The notes under the pieces: model-generated | Databases searched by the model: none | What the model was told of the DNA's origin: nothing | Seen by the model: the letters and a program-made list of their open reading frames with translations, nothing else | NCBI GenBank assembly: GCA_905210485.1 | Contig: CAJLXA010000030.1 | Span: forward strand, 1 to 23,497 | Direction of reading: 5' to 3' | Length of the DNA: 23,497 bases | DNA from: an uncultured Eubacteriales bacterium | Lineage (GTDB): Bacteria; Bacillota; Clostridia; Oscillospirales; CAG-272 | Shown here: piece by piece, positions 1 through 11,600 of the stretch | How positions within the stretch are numbered: position 1 is the stretch's first letter | Layout of the letters: each line of letters opens with the position of its first letter | Program-made: the position numbers and the translations under genes

Positions 1-3
1 CGA

Positions 4-33
4 TTGGCTTCAAGGTTTTTTTATGTCTAAAAT
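4..33 (+). promoter_or_regulatory. Candidate sigma-A promoter of the permease gene
   Basis: A -35-like TTGGCT (4-9) and a -10-like TAAAAT (28-33) are separated by 18 bp and lie about 45 bp upstream of the permease start. The -10 is good, the -35 is weak. The window begins here, so a distal promoter upstream cannot be excluded. Confidence 0.4.
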
Positions 34-76
34 AGCCTGTTATTACTGAGCTGAGAGCCATGAAAAGGAGTTTTTT

Positions 77-1195
77 ATGAGTAAGATTCAATGCTGGTGT
101 CGTGCTAATGCTATGCTGGCTATTTCACTATTGGCCGCAGTTGTAACGGCATTCTTTGTTCCGCCCGATAGGGACTACTTGGGTTATTACGACCTTAAAA
201 CGCTTTCCTGCCTGTTTACGACGCTTGCCGTTATCTGCGCGCTGAGAAACATCCGCTTTTTCACGATTCTTGCGCGGGCAATCGTCCGGCGGGCGAAAAA
301 TGCGAGACTGTGCGTGCTGACGCTTGTTTATATTACGTTTATCGGTTCCATGTTGCTTGCCAACGATATGGCGCTTCTGACATTCCTGCCGCTGGGGTAT
401 TTTGCCCTGACCGCCACGAATAAGGAAAAATACATGGCGTTTACTTTTATCATGCAGAATATAGCGGCCAACCTCGGCGGTATGCTGACGCCTTTCGGCA
501 ATCCGCAGAATCTGTATCTGTATTCCCGATTTGCGATCCCGACTTCCGAATTCATGGGTATCATGCTGTTTCCGTTCTGCCTTTCGATAGCGGCGGTGAC
601 GGCGCTTGTTCTGATCGTTGTCCGGCCGGAACCGCTCAGCGTGCCGGAAGAGCACTATCCTTTGAATAAACCGCGCGCCGTGGTATATACCGTCCTTTTT
701 CTTCTTGCCATCGCTTCGGTTTTTCGGGTCGTGCCGTATCTTATATCGCTCGGTATCATCTTTGTTTGTCTGCTTTTTCTTGACAGGCGCGCGCTTCTGA
801 AAGTGGATTATGCGTTGCTTCTGACCTTTACCGCCTTTTTCATCTTTTCGGGGAATATGGCGCGCATTCCCGCTGTGCGTGAGATACTGTCGGCGCTCCT
901 TATGAAGAACACTATGCTGGTGTCGGCGCTGTCCTGCCAGCTGATAAGCAATGTGCCGACGGCCATTCTGCTTTCGTCTTTCACCGCCGATTACCGCGGG
1001 CTTCTGCTGGGGGTCAACATCGGTGGCGTGGGGACGCTGATCTCGTCGCTCGCGTCGCTCATTACGTTTCGTCAGTATGCGACGGTCGCGCCCGGAAAGA
1101 CAAAATCCTATCTTCTTTTGTTCGCTCTGATAAACCTTTTCTTTCTTGCATTGCTTTTATCGGCTGAAAGCCTTTATCTCCGTATTTTCGGATAA
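77..1195 (+). CDS. SLC13-type (ArsB/CitT-like) anion permease
   Basis: This 372-aa protein is almost entirely hydrophobic, with about ten membrane segments, and should lie in the cytoplasmic membrane. Motifs match the ion-transporter superfamily that includes SLC13 and ArsB: an N-D pair in a hydrophobic segment (N96-D97, ANDMALLTFLPL), the re-entrant-loop-like GNPQN (141-145), its symmetry mate SNVPT (291-295), and GVNIGG (312-317). Family members carry di/tricarboxylates, sulfate or arsenite, often with Na+; the substrate cannot be read here. At 372 aa it is somewhat shorter than the usual 400-450. A Shine-Dalgarno AAGGAG (64-69) sits 7 nt before the ATG. It stands alone as a transcription unit, converging with the gene at 1316. 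Class assignment is secure; substrate is unknown. Confidence 0.85.
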   Translation: MSKIQCWCRANAMLAISLLAAVVTAFFVPPDRDYLGYYDLKTLSCLFTTLAVICALRNIRFFTILARAIVRRAKNARLCVLTLVYITFIGSMLLANDMALLTFLPLGYFALTATNKEKYMAFTFIMQNIAANLGGMLTPFGNPQNLYLYSRFAIPTSEFMGIMLFPFCLSIAAVTALVLIVVRPEPLSVPEEHYPLNKPRAVVYTVLFLLAIASVFRVVPYLISLGIIFVCLLFLDRRALLKVDYALLLTFTAFFIFSGNMARIPAVREILSALLMKNTMLVSALSCQLISNVPTAILLSSFTADYRGLLLGVNIGGVGTLISSLASLITFRQYATVAPGKTKSYLLLFALINLFFLALLLSAESLYLRIFG

Positions 1196-1239
1196 AGAAA
1201 TAAAAAAGTAAATTACGGTTTACAAAAATACATATAAAA

Positions 1240-1272
1240 ACAGGCGACGAGCAAACTGCTCATCGCCTGTTT
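1240..1272. terminator. Bidirectional rho-independent terminator between convergent genes
   Basis: A 13-bp stem (ACAGGCGACGAGC / GCTCATCGCCTGT with one G-T wobble) has a short loop around AAACT. It is preceded by a run of A and followed by TTTTG, so it can stop transcripts from both the permease (+) and the isomerase-type gene (-). Confidence 0.8.
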
Positions 1273-1315
1273 TGTCATTCTGTAAAAACGGGAAAGCGCG
1301 GGGAATACGCCGGAA

Positions 1316-2149
1316 TTATAATCCGAGTTTACGGAGATAGTCGCGGGAAATCTTGGCACATTCCATTTCGGAGAGGCCGTTCGAGGGTTTATCCTGTTCG
1401 ACGATCAGCGTTTCCACGCCGCATTCTTCGCAGGCTTCGAGAATCTTCTTCATATCCTGTCTGCCTTCGCCGAGCGGGAGAAGTTTGAATTCGTTATCCG
1501 CCTGGGAGGGAACATTCATCGGGTTGCCGTCCTTGTCGATAAGATCGTAGGCCGGGCCGCCGCCGAGCTGTTTGCAGTCGAAGTCCTTCAGGTGAATGAC
1601 GGGCATAAGACCCTTGAATTCATGAATCTTGGTAACAGGGTCGATGCCGGCATAGTGAACCCAGCAGGTGTCCAGTTCGGGGAAGATCAGGTCGAGGCCG
1701 ACGTCGTCGAAGATATAGTCGTGCAGGTACTTGCCGTCCTTTTTCTTGAATTCAAAATCGTGGTTATGGTAACCGAGTTTCATGCCGTTTTCTTTCAGCG
1801 CTTTACCGATTTTCTTCATAAGCGCAACGGATTCCGGCCATTTATCGGTGTTGGCAAGTTCCTGGAACCACGGAATGATGGAATATTTGACGCCGAAACC
1901 TTTGAGGTAGTCGATGCCGGCCTGCACATCGTCTTTGTAAAAGTCGAGTCCCTGATGAACCGAGACGCATTTGAGGTCGTACTTTGCGAGGATTTCTTTC
2001 AGTTCTTCGGAGGTTTTGCCGTAATATCCGGCAAATTCCACATAGTCATAACCCATTTCTTTCAGTTTTTTCAGGGTGCCTTCGAAATCTTCTGCCAAAG
2101 CGTTGCGAACGCCGTAAAGCTGAATACCGACATTGAACTTTTTCATCAT
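1316..2149 (-). CDS. Sugar phosphate isomerase/epimerase-type TIM barrel protein
   Basis: The 277-aa protein fits the xylose-isomerase-like TIM barrel family (AP endonuclease 2 fold; IolE, EryH and L-ribulose-5-P 3-epimerase-like enzymes). The opening VGIQLYGVR and VEFAG (37-41) are typical of beta strands 1 and 2. Metal-site and catalytic candidates are GYHNH (126-130), PELDTCW (157-163), IHLKDF (185-190), GEG (227-229) and VEQD (250-253, E251). Length is normal for the family. No signal peptide, so cytoplasmic. A Shine-Dalgarno AGGAGA (2155-2160) precedes two consecutive ATGs; it is 5 nt from the first and 8 nt from the second, so the second (2146) may be the real start. It is monocistronic. 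The substrate is likely a keto-sugar or inosose derivative, but this is inference. Confidence 0.85.
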   Translation of the reverse strand: MMKKFNVGIQLYGVRNALAEDFEGTLKKLKEMGYDYVEFAGYYGKTSEELKEILAKYDLKCVSVHQGLDFYKDDVQAGIDYLKGFGVKYSIIPWFQELANTDKWPESVALMKKIGKALKENGMKLGYHNHDFEFKKKDGKYLHDYIFDDVGLDLIFPELDTCWVHYAGIDPVTKIHEFKGLMPVIHLKDFDCKQLGGGPAYDLIDKDGNPMNVPSQADNEFKLLPLGEGRQDMKKILEACEECGVETLIVEQDKPSNGLSEMECAKISRDYLRKLGL

Positions 2150-2180
2150 AAAAGTCTCCTATTTTTGTTAATTTTTTGTT

Positions 2181-2247
2181 AACACGATGGTGTTTTTTGC
2201 TATCAATACTTTACCATAACCAAACGGAAAATGCAAGCACTTTCGCA
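2181..2247 (-). promoter_or_regulatory. Candidate promoter and operators of the isomerase-type gene
   Basis: On the minus strand a -35-like TTGCAT (2231-2236) and a -10-like TAAAGT (2208-2213) are 17 bp apart. An imperfect palindrome TGCGAAAGTGCTTGCA (2232-2247) overlaps the -35, and a short inverted repeat AACAC-GATG-GTGTT (2181-2194) lies just downstream of the expected start. Both could bind a LacI-type repressor, but the palindromes are short. The rest of the 477-bp gap (2150-2626) holds AT-rich DNA and the promoter and leader of the giant gene. Confidence 0.35.
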
Positions 2248-2420
2248 AAATTTTTTAATTTTCGGCTATCCTTTTGGCAATTGTAGAATTTTTCCTCTCG
2301 AAGAGGCGTTTTTTCTCATAGGAAGCGGGTTATAAAGCGAAGTTTTGACCGGAATTACTATATGTTTGTATAAAAAAACAATTTGTTTGTGAAAAACAAC
2401 GTAAGTTCCACCAATTTCCA

Positions 2421-2449
2421 TTGACATATTTAGATATATATGCTAAAAT
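2421..2449 (+). promoter_or_regulatory. Strong sigma-A promoter of the giant secreted-protein gene
   Basis: A perfect -35 TTGACA (2421-2426), a 17-bp spacer and a -10 TAAAAT (2444-2449) give a near-consensus promoter. Transcription should begin near 2456, leaving a leader of about 170 nt. Confidence 0.75.
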
Positions 2450-2455
2450 ACGGTT

Positions 2456-2626
2456 GTCGTATAATAATGTACTATTTATGCTATGATCCGGCAGGTCTAT
2501 ACAAAAATCTGTACAAAAAAACGTTATGCGACTGCGGTGACCGGCGTGACGCCGGAACCGCGCTGAATCTGTTTACAAAAATAATACCCAAATTCTATCT
2601 TGATTTTAAATTTCGGAGGAAAAAAC
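2456..2626 (+). promoter_or_regulatory. Long 5' leader with a GC-rich hairpin and strong ribosome binding site
   Basis: The leader contains one conspicuous hairpin at 2534-2561: outer stem GCGGT/ACCGC and inner stem CCGGCG-TGA-CGCCGG, separated by a small asymmetric internal loop. No U-run follows, so it is not a terminator by itself. A GGAGG Shine-Dalgarno (2615-2619) is 7 nt before the chosen ATG at 2627. I do not recognise a known riboswitch class. The hairpin may stabilise the long mRNA or control translation, which is inference. Confidence 0.4.
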
Positions 2627-5600
2627 ATGCAAAAGAAATCCCGTATCATCGCCCTGTTTCTTCTGTGCTTTGTGTGCCTTTCCGTATGCTTTGCGGTCAG
2701 CGCTTCGGCAGAGAACGAACGGGTAACCGGCAACGTCTCTATGAATTGGAGCGGCGGTTTTGTTCATGCGACAAATGATCAAAAACGACCGACCAATGAA
2801 AATGCCGCGTTTCATCTTTCGGATCCGATCACCGTCACAAAGGCGGGAACCACGGTAAAAGTTTGGCTTGTGGGGAACTATTCCTCGGCGAGCATATGCT
2901 ATGTTTCTGTCTGGACAAAGGAAAATTTCAACGGCAGTGAAACGGCCGACGGCTATAAAACGCTGACCTTTGTCGAAGACGACAAGATTATGAGCGCGCA
3001 AAGTTCCGATTATTATGCGGAAAGAAATTTCAGCATGACTTCCGAAACGCGCACCGTGAACGGCACGTCTGTCAGCGGTCACCTGCTTACTTATACGACG
3101 CGTAAAGACGGAGAGATTCTTCGTTTTACGGGTTATAAGGATACGGCAACCACGGCTTTGATGAATGAACTTTCCCCTACGGCGACCTATACGCTTCCGG
3201 CAGGGGAAACGACAAGAAGCGCCCCCGTTTACGCGGGCGTTACCGCGCCGAGCGCCGAAGAACTTATGTATCTCGGTATTGACCGTACTGCGGAAAATGC
3301 GCTGTCGGATACACAGAAATCGGCTCTTTCCGGAGCGCTTACCTCGTATTATACGAAAAACGGCGATCTTACGCAGACGGTATACGATACGTTCGCGAAA
3401 ACCGCCGGCGCGATGGATTATGCCGGACTTCAGGCGCGCGTTACCGGTAACAACCCCGGTATCCGGTCGCTTTATATTGTTTCCGAAAGCACAATTTCGG
3501 AAATTGCCGACCGTAACCGCGTGACTTACGGTGCGTTGATGGGACTCGGTCTCTATAATAATGTAGATTTCCGTTATCTCTCCGATCTTACGGTATCTTA
3601 CAGCGAAGAAAGAAATACCTATGTCGCCGATACGGGGAATACGTCCGCGGTAGTTGTTTATGACAGCGACGGCGGCACCGCTTCCAACCGGTATGTAGGA
3701 TACGACGAGAACGGCAATCTGAAATTTGCCTACACGACGATGTACAGCGACGGCTACATGAACTACGAAAGCTATACCGAACTCGGTCTGGTCTATCGCG
3801 GATTTCTTGTGCTGAATTATGACGGGGAAGACTATTTCTTCTACTATGACGCCGTAGGCGAACTGTTCGGCGATGAATCCTCCACTTACGGCCGCAGTGC
3901 CACGGTCAGCGACCTTTATCATTATTTTGCAACGGAAAAAGACGAAGCGGGCAACTACAAATACAAGACTTCTCCGCTTTTTGTCAACGTACTGCGTAAT
4001 TCCACGAAAAACGTCTTCACAATCACGGCGGCGGAAAACGTTCCCGGCGTGACCCTGACGGACGGCGTGACGTATATTGCCGCCGACGCGGAAAAGGGAA
4101 CGCTTGACACATGGCTTATCACCATCGGAAACAACGGCGCATACATAGAATTTACGGTGGAAAATGCCCGTGAGGGATTTTATAATCTCGGTTTTGTCGG
4201 CAATACGCTCGGCAGTACCGTACAAACGCTCCTTCTGCAAAATGTGACGTCCGGCGGCGCCTTCAGCGGCTACCAGAGCGAAGCGCGCCCGTATAATCCG
4301 TATAACAATGTCACAAAAGCCGCACGCACGGCGGCGCAGAAGCAGTATACGGATAACTTTGCATCTTATTTCACGGATAAAGGGTATACCGAAACGACGC
4401 TTGCCGCGCTTCGGTCGAATACCGACGCTTACCGCGTTCTCGAAGCATACGGGGAAACCTTTACGGACGAGACGTCGGTATATCTGTACGAGGGAACCAA
4501 TACATTGCGTTTGTGGTGCGCGTTCCAGAATCAGAGCGATTATGCCACGGCTCTCGGTATCCGGTCGATCACGTTGACGATTGCGGATAAAGATACCGCG
4601 TATGAAGCCGCGGCCGATACCGACAATCATACGACGATTACGGCGAGAGACGCCAAGGCGTGGATCGGCGACGATAAAGTGACGGACGGCCAGAACCTTG
4701 CGGCCGATCTTACCGGCGCTACAACGATGGCGACAATCGGTAACCAGACCGGACTTATGATCCGCAAGAGCGGATACGCGCAGTCCTCTCCGAACAGCGT
4801 TTACTATTCTTTCACTGTTCCGAAAAACGGTACATACCGTCTCGGTACATTGTATTCCGCTGACGGTGCGGGTCTTGTGACCGTGTATAAAGGCACGGTG
4901 GCGAACGGGCTTACAGAAGTCGGAAGCATGGCAACGACGGCATACGGCAAAGGCCCGTCGACCGGCGTATCGTATAAGTATCTCGGTCAGATAAGCCTTA
5001 AAGCGGGCACGCAGTACACGGTGCGCTTCCGCGCGGATAATACGACGAATTATATCAACTTCATGGCGTTCGATTTCTCGCTTGTACCCGAAACCGAAAC
5101 CAAATCTTCTTTCACTTACGGCACAGGCGAAATAACTTATGACAATGCGTCGAATGTTACGGTGAACAGCGACGGCACGCTGACCCTGAATAAGTCTTCC
5201 GGGGTAACGCTGACGCTGAACGTGCCGGCGGAGATCAGCGGTTTCTACCGCGTATCTCTGCACGGAAAAACGGCGGGCGAAAACCGCATCGGCAGCATCA
5301 CGCTGAAAAACAATTCGCTTGCCGCGGCTGACGCCGTTACCACATACGGTCGTATCGTAAAGAATACGGATGACGCGACGGGTGCGCTTCGTGACATCAC
5401 GATCGGTTATCAGTATCTTGACGCCAAAAAAGGCCAGAATACGCTGACGCTTACGTTTGCACAGCAGGAAGACGCACTTACATTTGACAGCGTAACGGTT
5501 ACGCTCTGCAGTTCTTCTCTGGAGAATGAAAACAGCGCGGAAAGTCTGTATTTCGGTATCAACGGAACGAAAACGGGCAGTTATACCGGTACGGGCAGTG

Positions 5601-8600
5601 CGCCGACTCCCGGCGGAGCGGGTCTTGTGATTACGAATAACTCCAGCCAGAACGGTACTTATACTTTTAATGACAAACTTACGCTGGAAAGAGGCGGCAC
5701 ATATCGTCTCGTTGCTCTTATGGAACATTGCAACAGCAATGATTTTGACAATATCGGATTCTCCCTTACAGGCGAAAAAGAGGGCAACACCACGGCGTTC
5801 GTAAAGAGCCTGACAGACACGGGACTTTCGGCCGCGGAAATGCAGGTCGGCGGCAGTTCGACCGCGGTCGTTTATATGGATTTCGGCACGCTGACGCTTG
5901 ACGCCGATACCTATACGCTGAAAGCCATGAAAGAAACCGGCGGTGTTACGCAGTTCGCGGCGGTCATGCTGGTCAGAACTTCTGCGACCGTGACGGTGCA
6001 ATACCGCGATCAGAACGGCAATCCGCTTGCCGACGCACCCGATTACAGCGCCGTTTTCGCACCCGGCGAAGAATATGCGATAACGTCGCCGACGGTTTAC
6101 GGATATAAAGCCGATACGGCGGTGGTGACCGGCGTCGGCGACGACAACGGCAGAGTCGTTACCGTTACCTATACGCCCGTTAACATGCAGGTGAAGATCG
6201 ACTACATTCTTCCCGACGGTACGAAGGCCGCGCCCTCTTACATCGGCGCACATCTGTTCGGCATGCCGTACTCCATCGTTTCTCCGACCGTTCCGGGATA
6301 CAGACCTGTGGTCGAAACGGTCAGCGGTACGCTGAACGGCCCTGTTTCCATTAAAGTGCGCTATGTGGCGCGCGACTATACGCTTACCGTGCGTTACCTC
6401 ACCATCGAAGGCACGCCGGTACGCGACAGCATTTCGGTGACTGATCTCCATTACGGTGATTCGTATTATTATGACAGCCCCGCATGTCCCGACGGATACG
6501 CCTACTGTACATTGCCTGTTGTGGCGGGGAATATCGTGGATGACGTGGATATCACGGTCTACTACGCTAAAGAAAAAGATCACGTGGTAACAGCGGACGA
6601 TATGACGGCTGTCGGCTCGGCGGAAATCCTGCCGGCGGACACGGCGGCAGGAACCGCGGCGACGGCATATCTGCCGAGCAACGGATACGCCGCTACCTCC
6701 CATTATGTATCCATGACCGTCAGGGCGGCCGTGTCCGGCGTGTACAAAGTGGACTTTATCTGCAACCAGAACAACGGTCGTATTCATTACTTCTTCCTTG
6801 AGAATGTCACGACCGGCGGCGCCAGAAGCAATACGCGTCTCGGTGCGAGCGCCAATCTTTCCGAAACGCCCGACAAGACCGCATATGCCGTAACCAACGA
6901 AACGGTTGCCGGCGGTGTGAACAACGAAAAGTCGTTCTATGTTTATCTCAAACAGGGCGACAATACATTGAGAGCTTATGTTAACGGTGTGACCGATCCG
7001 ATCGGTATCGAACGTTTTGTTTATACGCTGACGGACGATATGACGTACGGCACGGAAAAAATCAGCACGGTAGAGTCAACGATTGCCAAACTGAATGACA
7101 ATCTTCTGGCATACAGCCCCGCAAATGACGGAACCAAACCCGAAATTGAAGGCATGAGCAGCGGCGTGCTCCTGCGCTGGGCGTCGGGTAAAAACGATCC
7201 CTATGCCGTATGGACGGTGGACATCAAGGAAAGCGGTTACTACAGACTGTCCGGATTTATGGCGATAAGTTCCGCGGCGGATATTCTCTGGTTTGAAGAT
7301 CTCGACGCCACGCTTTCGTCGGCAAAAGAGAACGGCGCCGTCTCCTTTACAGCCGCAGGGAAGACGCTGAACGGCGGTTCTTCCGCGGCGGCCGTCTATC
7401 AGGATAATCTCGGCGAACTGTATCTTGAAAAGGGAACGCATTATCTCCGGGTTCGCGTCACCGGCTCCGGTTGGGCGAACATGCACCGCGTTTTCCTGAA
7501 AAAAGTGAATTATCATACGCTCACCGTAAACTATGTGTATGAAGACGGAACGACGGCCGCTCCGTCTTCCGTACAGAATTATCTGCAAGGGGAAAACTAC
7601 AGCGTTTCTTCTCCCGCCATTGCCGGTTATCGTCCCTCTTCCGCCACGGTTGCGGGCACGATGGGATATGTGAATGAGACTGTTACGGTCACTTATACGG
7701 AACATAATGTCACGCTGACTTTCCGTGCGGTGGATAAAGACGGCAATTTCATTCAGGAGATCGCAAGGAAAACCATTCCCGCAAGTTCTGCTTATCATTA
7801 TGACGAACTTCCGCTGGTACCGGGGTATCTCTATAAAGACGGCATGACTTCGTATTCCGGTTCGTCCGGCGAAGAAGACGAAACCGTCGATCTTACCGTT
7901 CTGAAGACCACCTTCGGTTTCGATGCCGCAGCTATTGCTTCCGCGGCGGGAAAAACCGCAAGCGACGCAACGGAAAGCACGCTTCCCACGGTAGAACTCG
8001 ATACAACGGGCTTTACCCTGACGGTGAACGCGGAAGTACGCGGCGTGTATAAAATCACGGCGCGCCTGAATACGGCCGGCGGCTATATCGGCAGTATCCA
8101 GACGACAAACGCAAAGAACGGTCTTGTTGCGAACGGGCGTGTTACCGGTGATAAGAATGCGGCCAATAAACCGTCCGATTTCAGCGTTTCCGTTCCGTCA
8201 GACACGGCGGAAACGGTACTGGCTTACCAGTATCTTGAAGTCGGCGAGAACAGGATCACGTTTGCAATATCCGATATTACTTTCGGCAGTTTCGGCGCGG
8301 CGGACATCACATTTTCCGTTGAAACGCCTGAATTCGGCGATAAAAATGTGTATATCAAGGCGCAGGATACAAAAGATTTCGTATTTGACAATACGCAGAG
8401 CAACAAGTCCAATAAATTCTACGGCGGCACGGTTATACTCCGCCCCTATTCGACCGATTACGCGACCTACACGGTGACCGTTCCCGAAAACGGCGAATAC
8501 GATATTTACGCTCTGACGGCCATGGACGGCGGCGTGATGAATATTGAAATCATCGACGCAAGCGGCAACAGAGAAAAGGTGATTGCTTCCTACGGACAAA

Positions 8601-11600
8601 AGGGAAGCATCGGCAGTTCTTTCGCCTGTGTGGAAACCAAATTGAATGAGGGCGTGAAACTCTACAAAGGCACCTATACGGTGAAAGTATATGCCGCCAC
8701 GAACTATGTCTCCTATAACGCGATCCGCTTTGTGTACCGCAACGAGATAGATACGACAAAAGGCGATAACGGCGTATATGAATTCCTGCAGAACGGTAGG
8801 ACCGTGAAGATTGACACCAACTTCTATCCCGGAATGACCCGTAAAGCCATTACGTTTTCGTATGACGACGGCAATGAGAATTATGACCCGTATCTGCTTC
8901 GCCTTATGAATCAGTACGGTTATAAGGGCAGTTTTATGATTCCGAACGGCCGTTCTGCCGATTTTGTGATAAAATATTCCGGTCATGAAGTGGCAAACCA
9001 CAGTTACACTCACAGCGGTCGTTATCAGACCACAAACCAGAATCCTTATACGCTTTCGGATATTTTGACGGATATCAAGACGCAGAAAGATAATCTCGAA
9101 AGCGCCATCAAGGCGGCAAAAGCGGCCGATCCGACCCTTGACCTCAATGATGTTGTGGCTTCGTTTGCCGTGCCGATGACAAGCGGGTACTTCTTTGAAA
9201 AAGAAGGACTTGACCGCACCGATAATGCGAAGGTTTCCGCTTTGTTCATTGCGGCGGGCGCCACCGATTACACCGAGGCCGTTGTGCAGACGATGACAAA
9301 CAAAGAGGTTATGGAAGCCTATTTCGGCGTCATCGGTATCACGAACAGCCGCTATATCAAAACGGCCGATTATAACACAGGCAACGGTTACGGTTACCGG
9401 CTGAATAACCGTTATACGCTTCCCGAGGACTTCATGATGTGGATCCCGACGGCGCATCATTCGCAACTGAAAGATACCGACACGGCGACGGACGGCTATC
9501 AGAACAGCCTGGCGGAAGAATTCCGCGACCTTGCCGACGACGGTGCGCTGAAACTGTTCTACATCTGGGGACACCCGACCGAGGTCGATTCTTCGGGCAT
9601 TGAAGACGGCAGAGAACCGGGAACGACCACTACCAGCGCATGGATCAAATACGAAGCGCTTGAGTCCTTTATGCAGATGTTTGTCGGCGACGACTATTAC
9701 AAAGACACGCTTTCGGGCATCACGGCGTACGTAAATGCGCAGAGAGGTATTACCGTTGATGCGGACGGTACGGTGTACAACACGTCCGACGTTGATCTTT
9801 ACGTCCGCGTTACCTCTGACGGCGTATCTTCCGATGTTGTGATTCCCGCGCACGGCAGTTATCGCTACAGCACCGACACCGCGACGCTTTCCGCGTCCGA
9901 TCTCGGCGCCGCCGGCGATACGCTTACCATAGCGAAAAATACTGCCGTTACGGCAAATTTCCTTGACATGAAAAGCGGCGCCTATGCCATTTATGCCAAA
10001 TTTACGTCGGTGAACAACACCGATAGCGCCGTGGACTTTTCGTTCGTGAACACTTCCGCGGCCGCCATTGCGAACATGGCGACCGGTATGACCGGTGCAT
10101 GGAATTCCTACACCACGGTAGGCCGTGTGGCAAAGGGCGCAACGTTGAGCGCCGACGCATATACGCTGATCGGTTACCAGTACATGACGGCCGGCGCAAA
10201 CACCGTTACGCTGAAGCCGAACGGCGATTGTGCTTTGACGTCCGTTAAGGCCGAGCGCGTACAGGATATTGACTTTGCCGACAATAATACAATATCGCTT
10301 CTCGCCGGCCCGAAATGGTTGGCCGCCGACGAAAGTTATTCCTGCGCATTTACCGTACCCGAAGCCGGGGAGTATACCGTTTATTTCATGGCGTCCTGCA
10401 ACGCTTCTTTCCGCGCCACCGTTACAGACGCCGACAGTTGGAATATGACGACCTCCGTCGGCGGTACATGGCAGGTAGGCGGCGCCTCCCAGTCCGGGGT
10501 CGCGATTACCGGCTCTAAAACTCTTATGTTGCAGGGCGGCGACGCCACGCTCAACGTTTACGCCGGAAGCGGCTATCTGAAACTGTACGCGGTCGTTCTC
10601 GTGAAAAGCGGCGCCTATGCGGAGCCGGAATCCCGGTATAAAACCGAAAACAACAGCGACACGGTGAACGACGACGGTTCGCGTACCATCACGGCCGACG
10701 TCATGCTGACAGGCAAGAATCTGTACGGCGTTGCGCTGGCGGCCATAGATGAAAACGGTACGATCCTCGGATACGATACGTTCATCAAGGGAACCGCGTC
10801 GACGATTGCGAACGGAAGCCTTGCCGTAACGTTGTCCGCGGAAAAAGCGGCTTCTTTCCGGGCATACCGTATTTTCGCAATCGGCGAAAACGATCCGGCA
10901 ACAATGGAAAATCCGGACGCGGCCTCGGAGGCGGATAATGCGGCTTTGCAGGAGAAAATGAAAAAAGGTTTCCGTTATGATACGGTAAACGGCGTTCGTA
11001 TTCTGGTGATAAGCGACCAGCATTACGCCACCGGCGCGACGACGCGTACCGGCGTTCTGACGGGGAACACCTATACCACAACGATTGTAAACAGTTATTC
11101 CAAAGGCGGACAGCACAATAACTACGGCTACGACTCCGAATCGCATATTCAGGCGATGATCGACGCCATCAAAGACGAATATAAGAGAGGAAAGATCGAC
11201 GCCGTTATGATGCTCGGCGATATGACCGACATGGATTTCTGGTACAGCAGAGTCAAAGCCGATCCGACGGCCTATCTTACCGATACCAACGGTGACGGAA
11301 CCGTGGATTTCAACGATTTTTACAAGAGCGCATACGACGAACTGTATTATACCAAGACCGAATACTACGATCAGCTGAAGAATTTCACTTATACGGTGGA
11401 CGGTGTGGAAAAGACCGCTTCCGTGCCCGTATTCTTCACGCTCGGCAATCACGATGTGTATAACGAAGAATGGTTCTTCGATCTCTACCGCCCGGACGAA
11501 AACGTTACGATCGGTACGGAATACGCATTGAACGACAAAGTAAGCGTCTATTACGCTTCCTACTCCGATTACGTTGTTCTTTTCAAAAATGACAGCGGCG

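Noticed and set aside
47..60. CTGAGAG-like sequence suggestive of a TPP riboswitch
   Set aside because: The rest of the TPP aptamer, including the conserved second half, is missing; a chance match.
2294..2314. Short hairpin CCTCT-CGA-AGAGG followed by TTTTTT
   Set aside because: It resembles a terminator, but the stem is only 5 bp and no gene on the plus strand runs into it.
2447..2459. 13-base match AATACGGTTGTCG shared with 22451-22463
   Set aside because: A match of this length is expected a few times by chance in 23 kb, and the flanks do not align.
2606..6787. Very long antisense open frame of 1393 codons opposite the giant gene
   Set aside because: It has no ribosome binding site or recognisable domain, and it arises because the sense gene avoids TTA, CTA and TCA codons. 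The sense strand has a signal peptide and clear domains.
11282..11317. EF-hand-like loop considered as a dockerin
   Set aside because: Dockerins need two such loops with their own helices; only one is present, inside the phosphoesterase domain.
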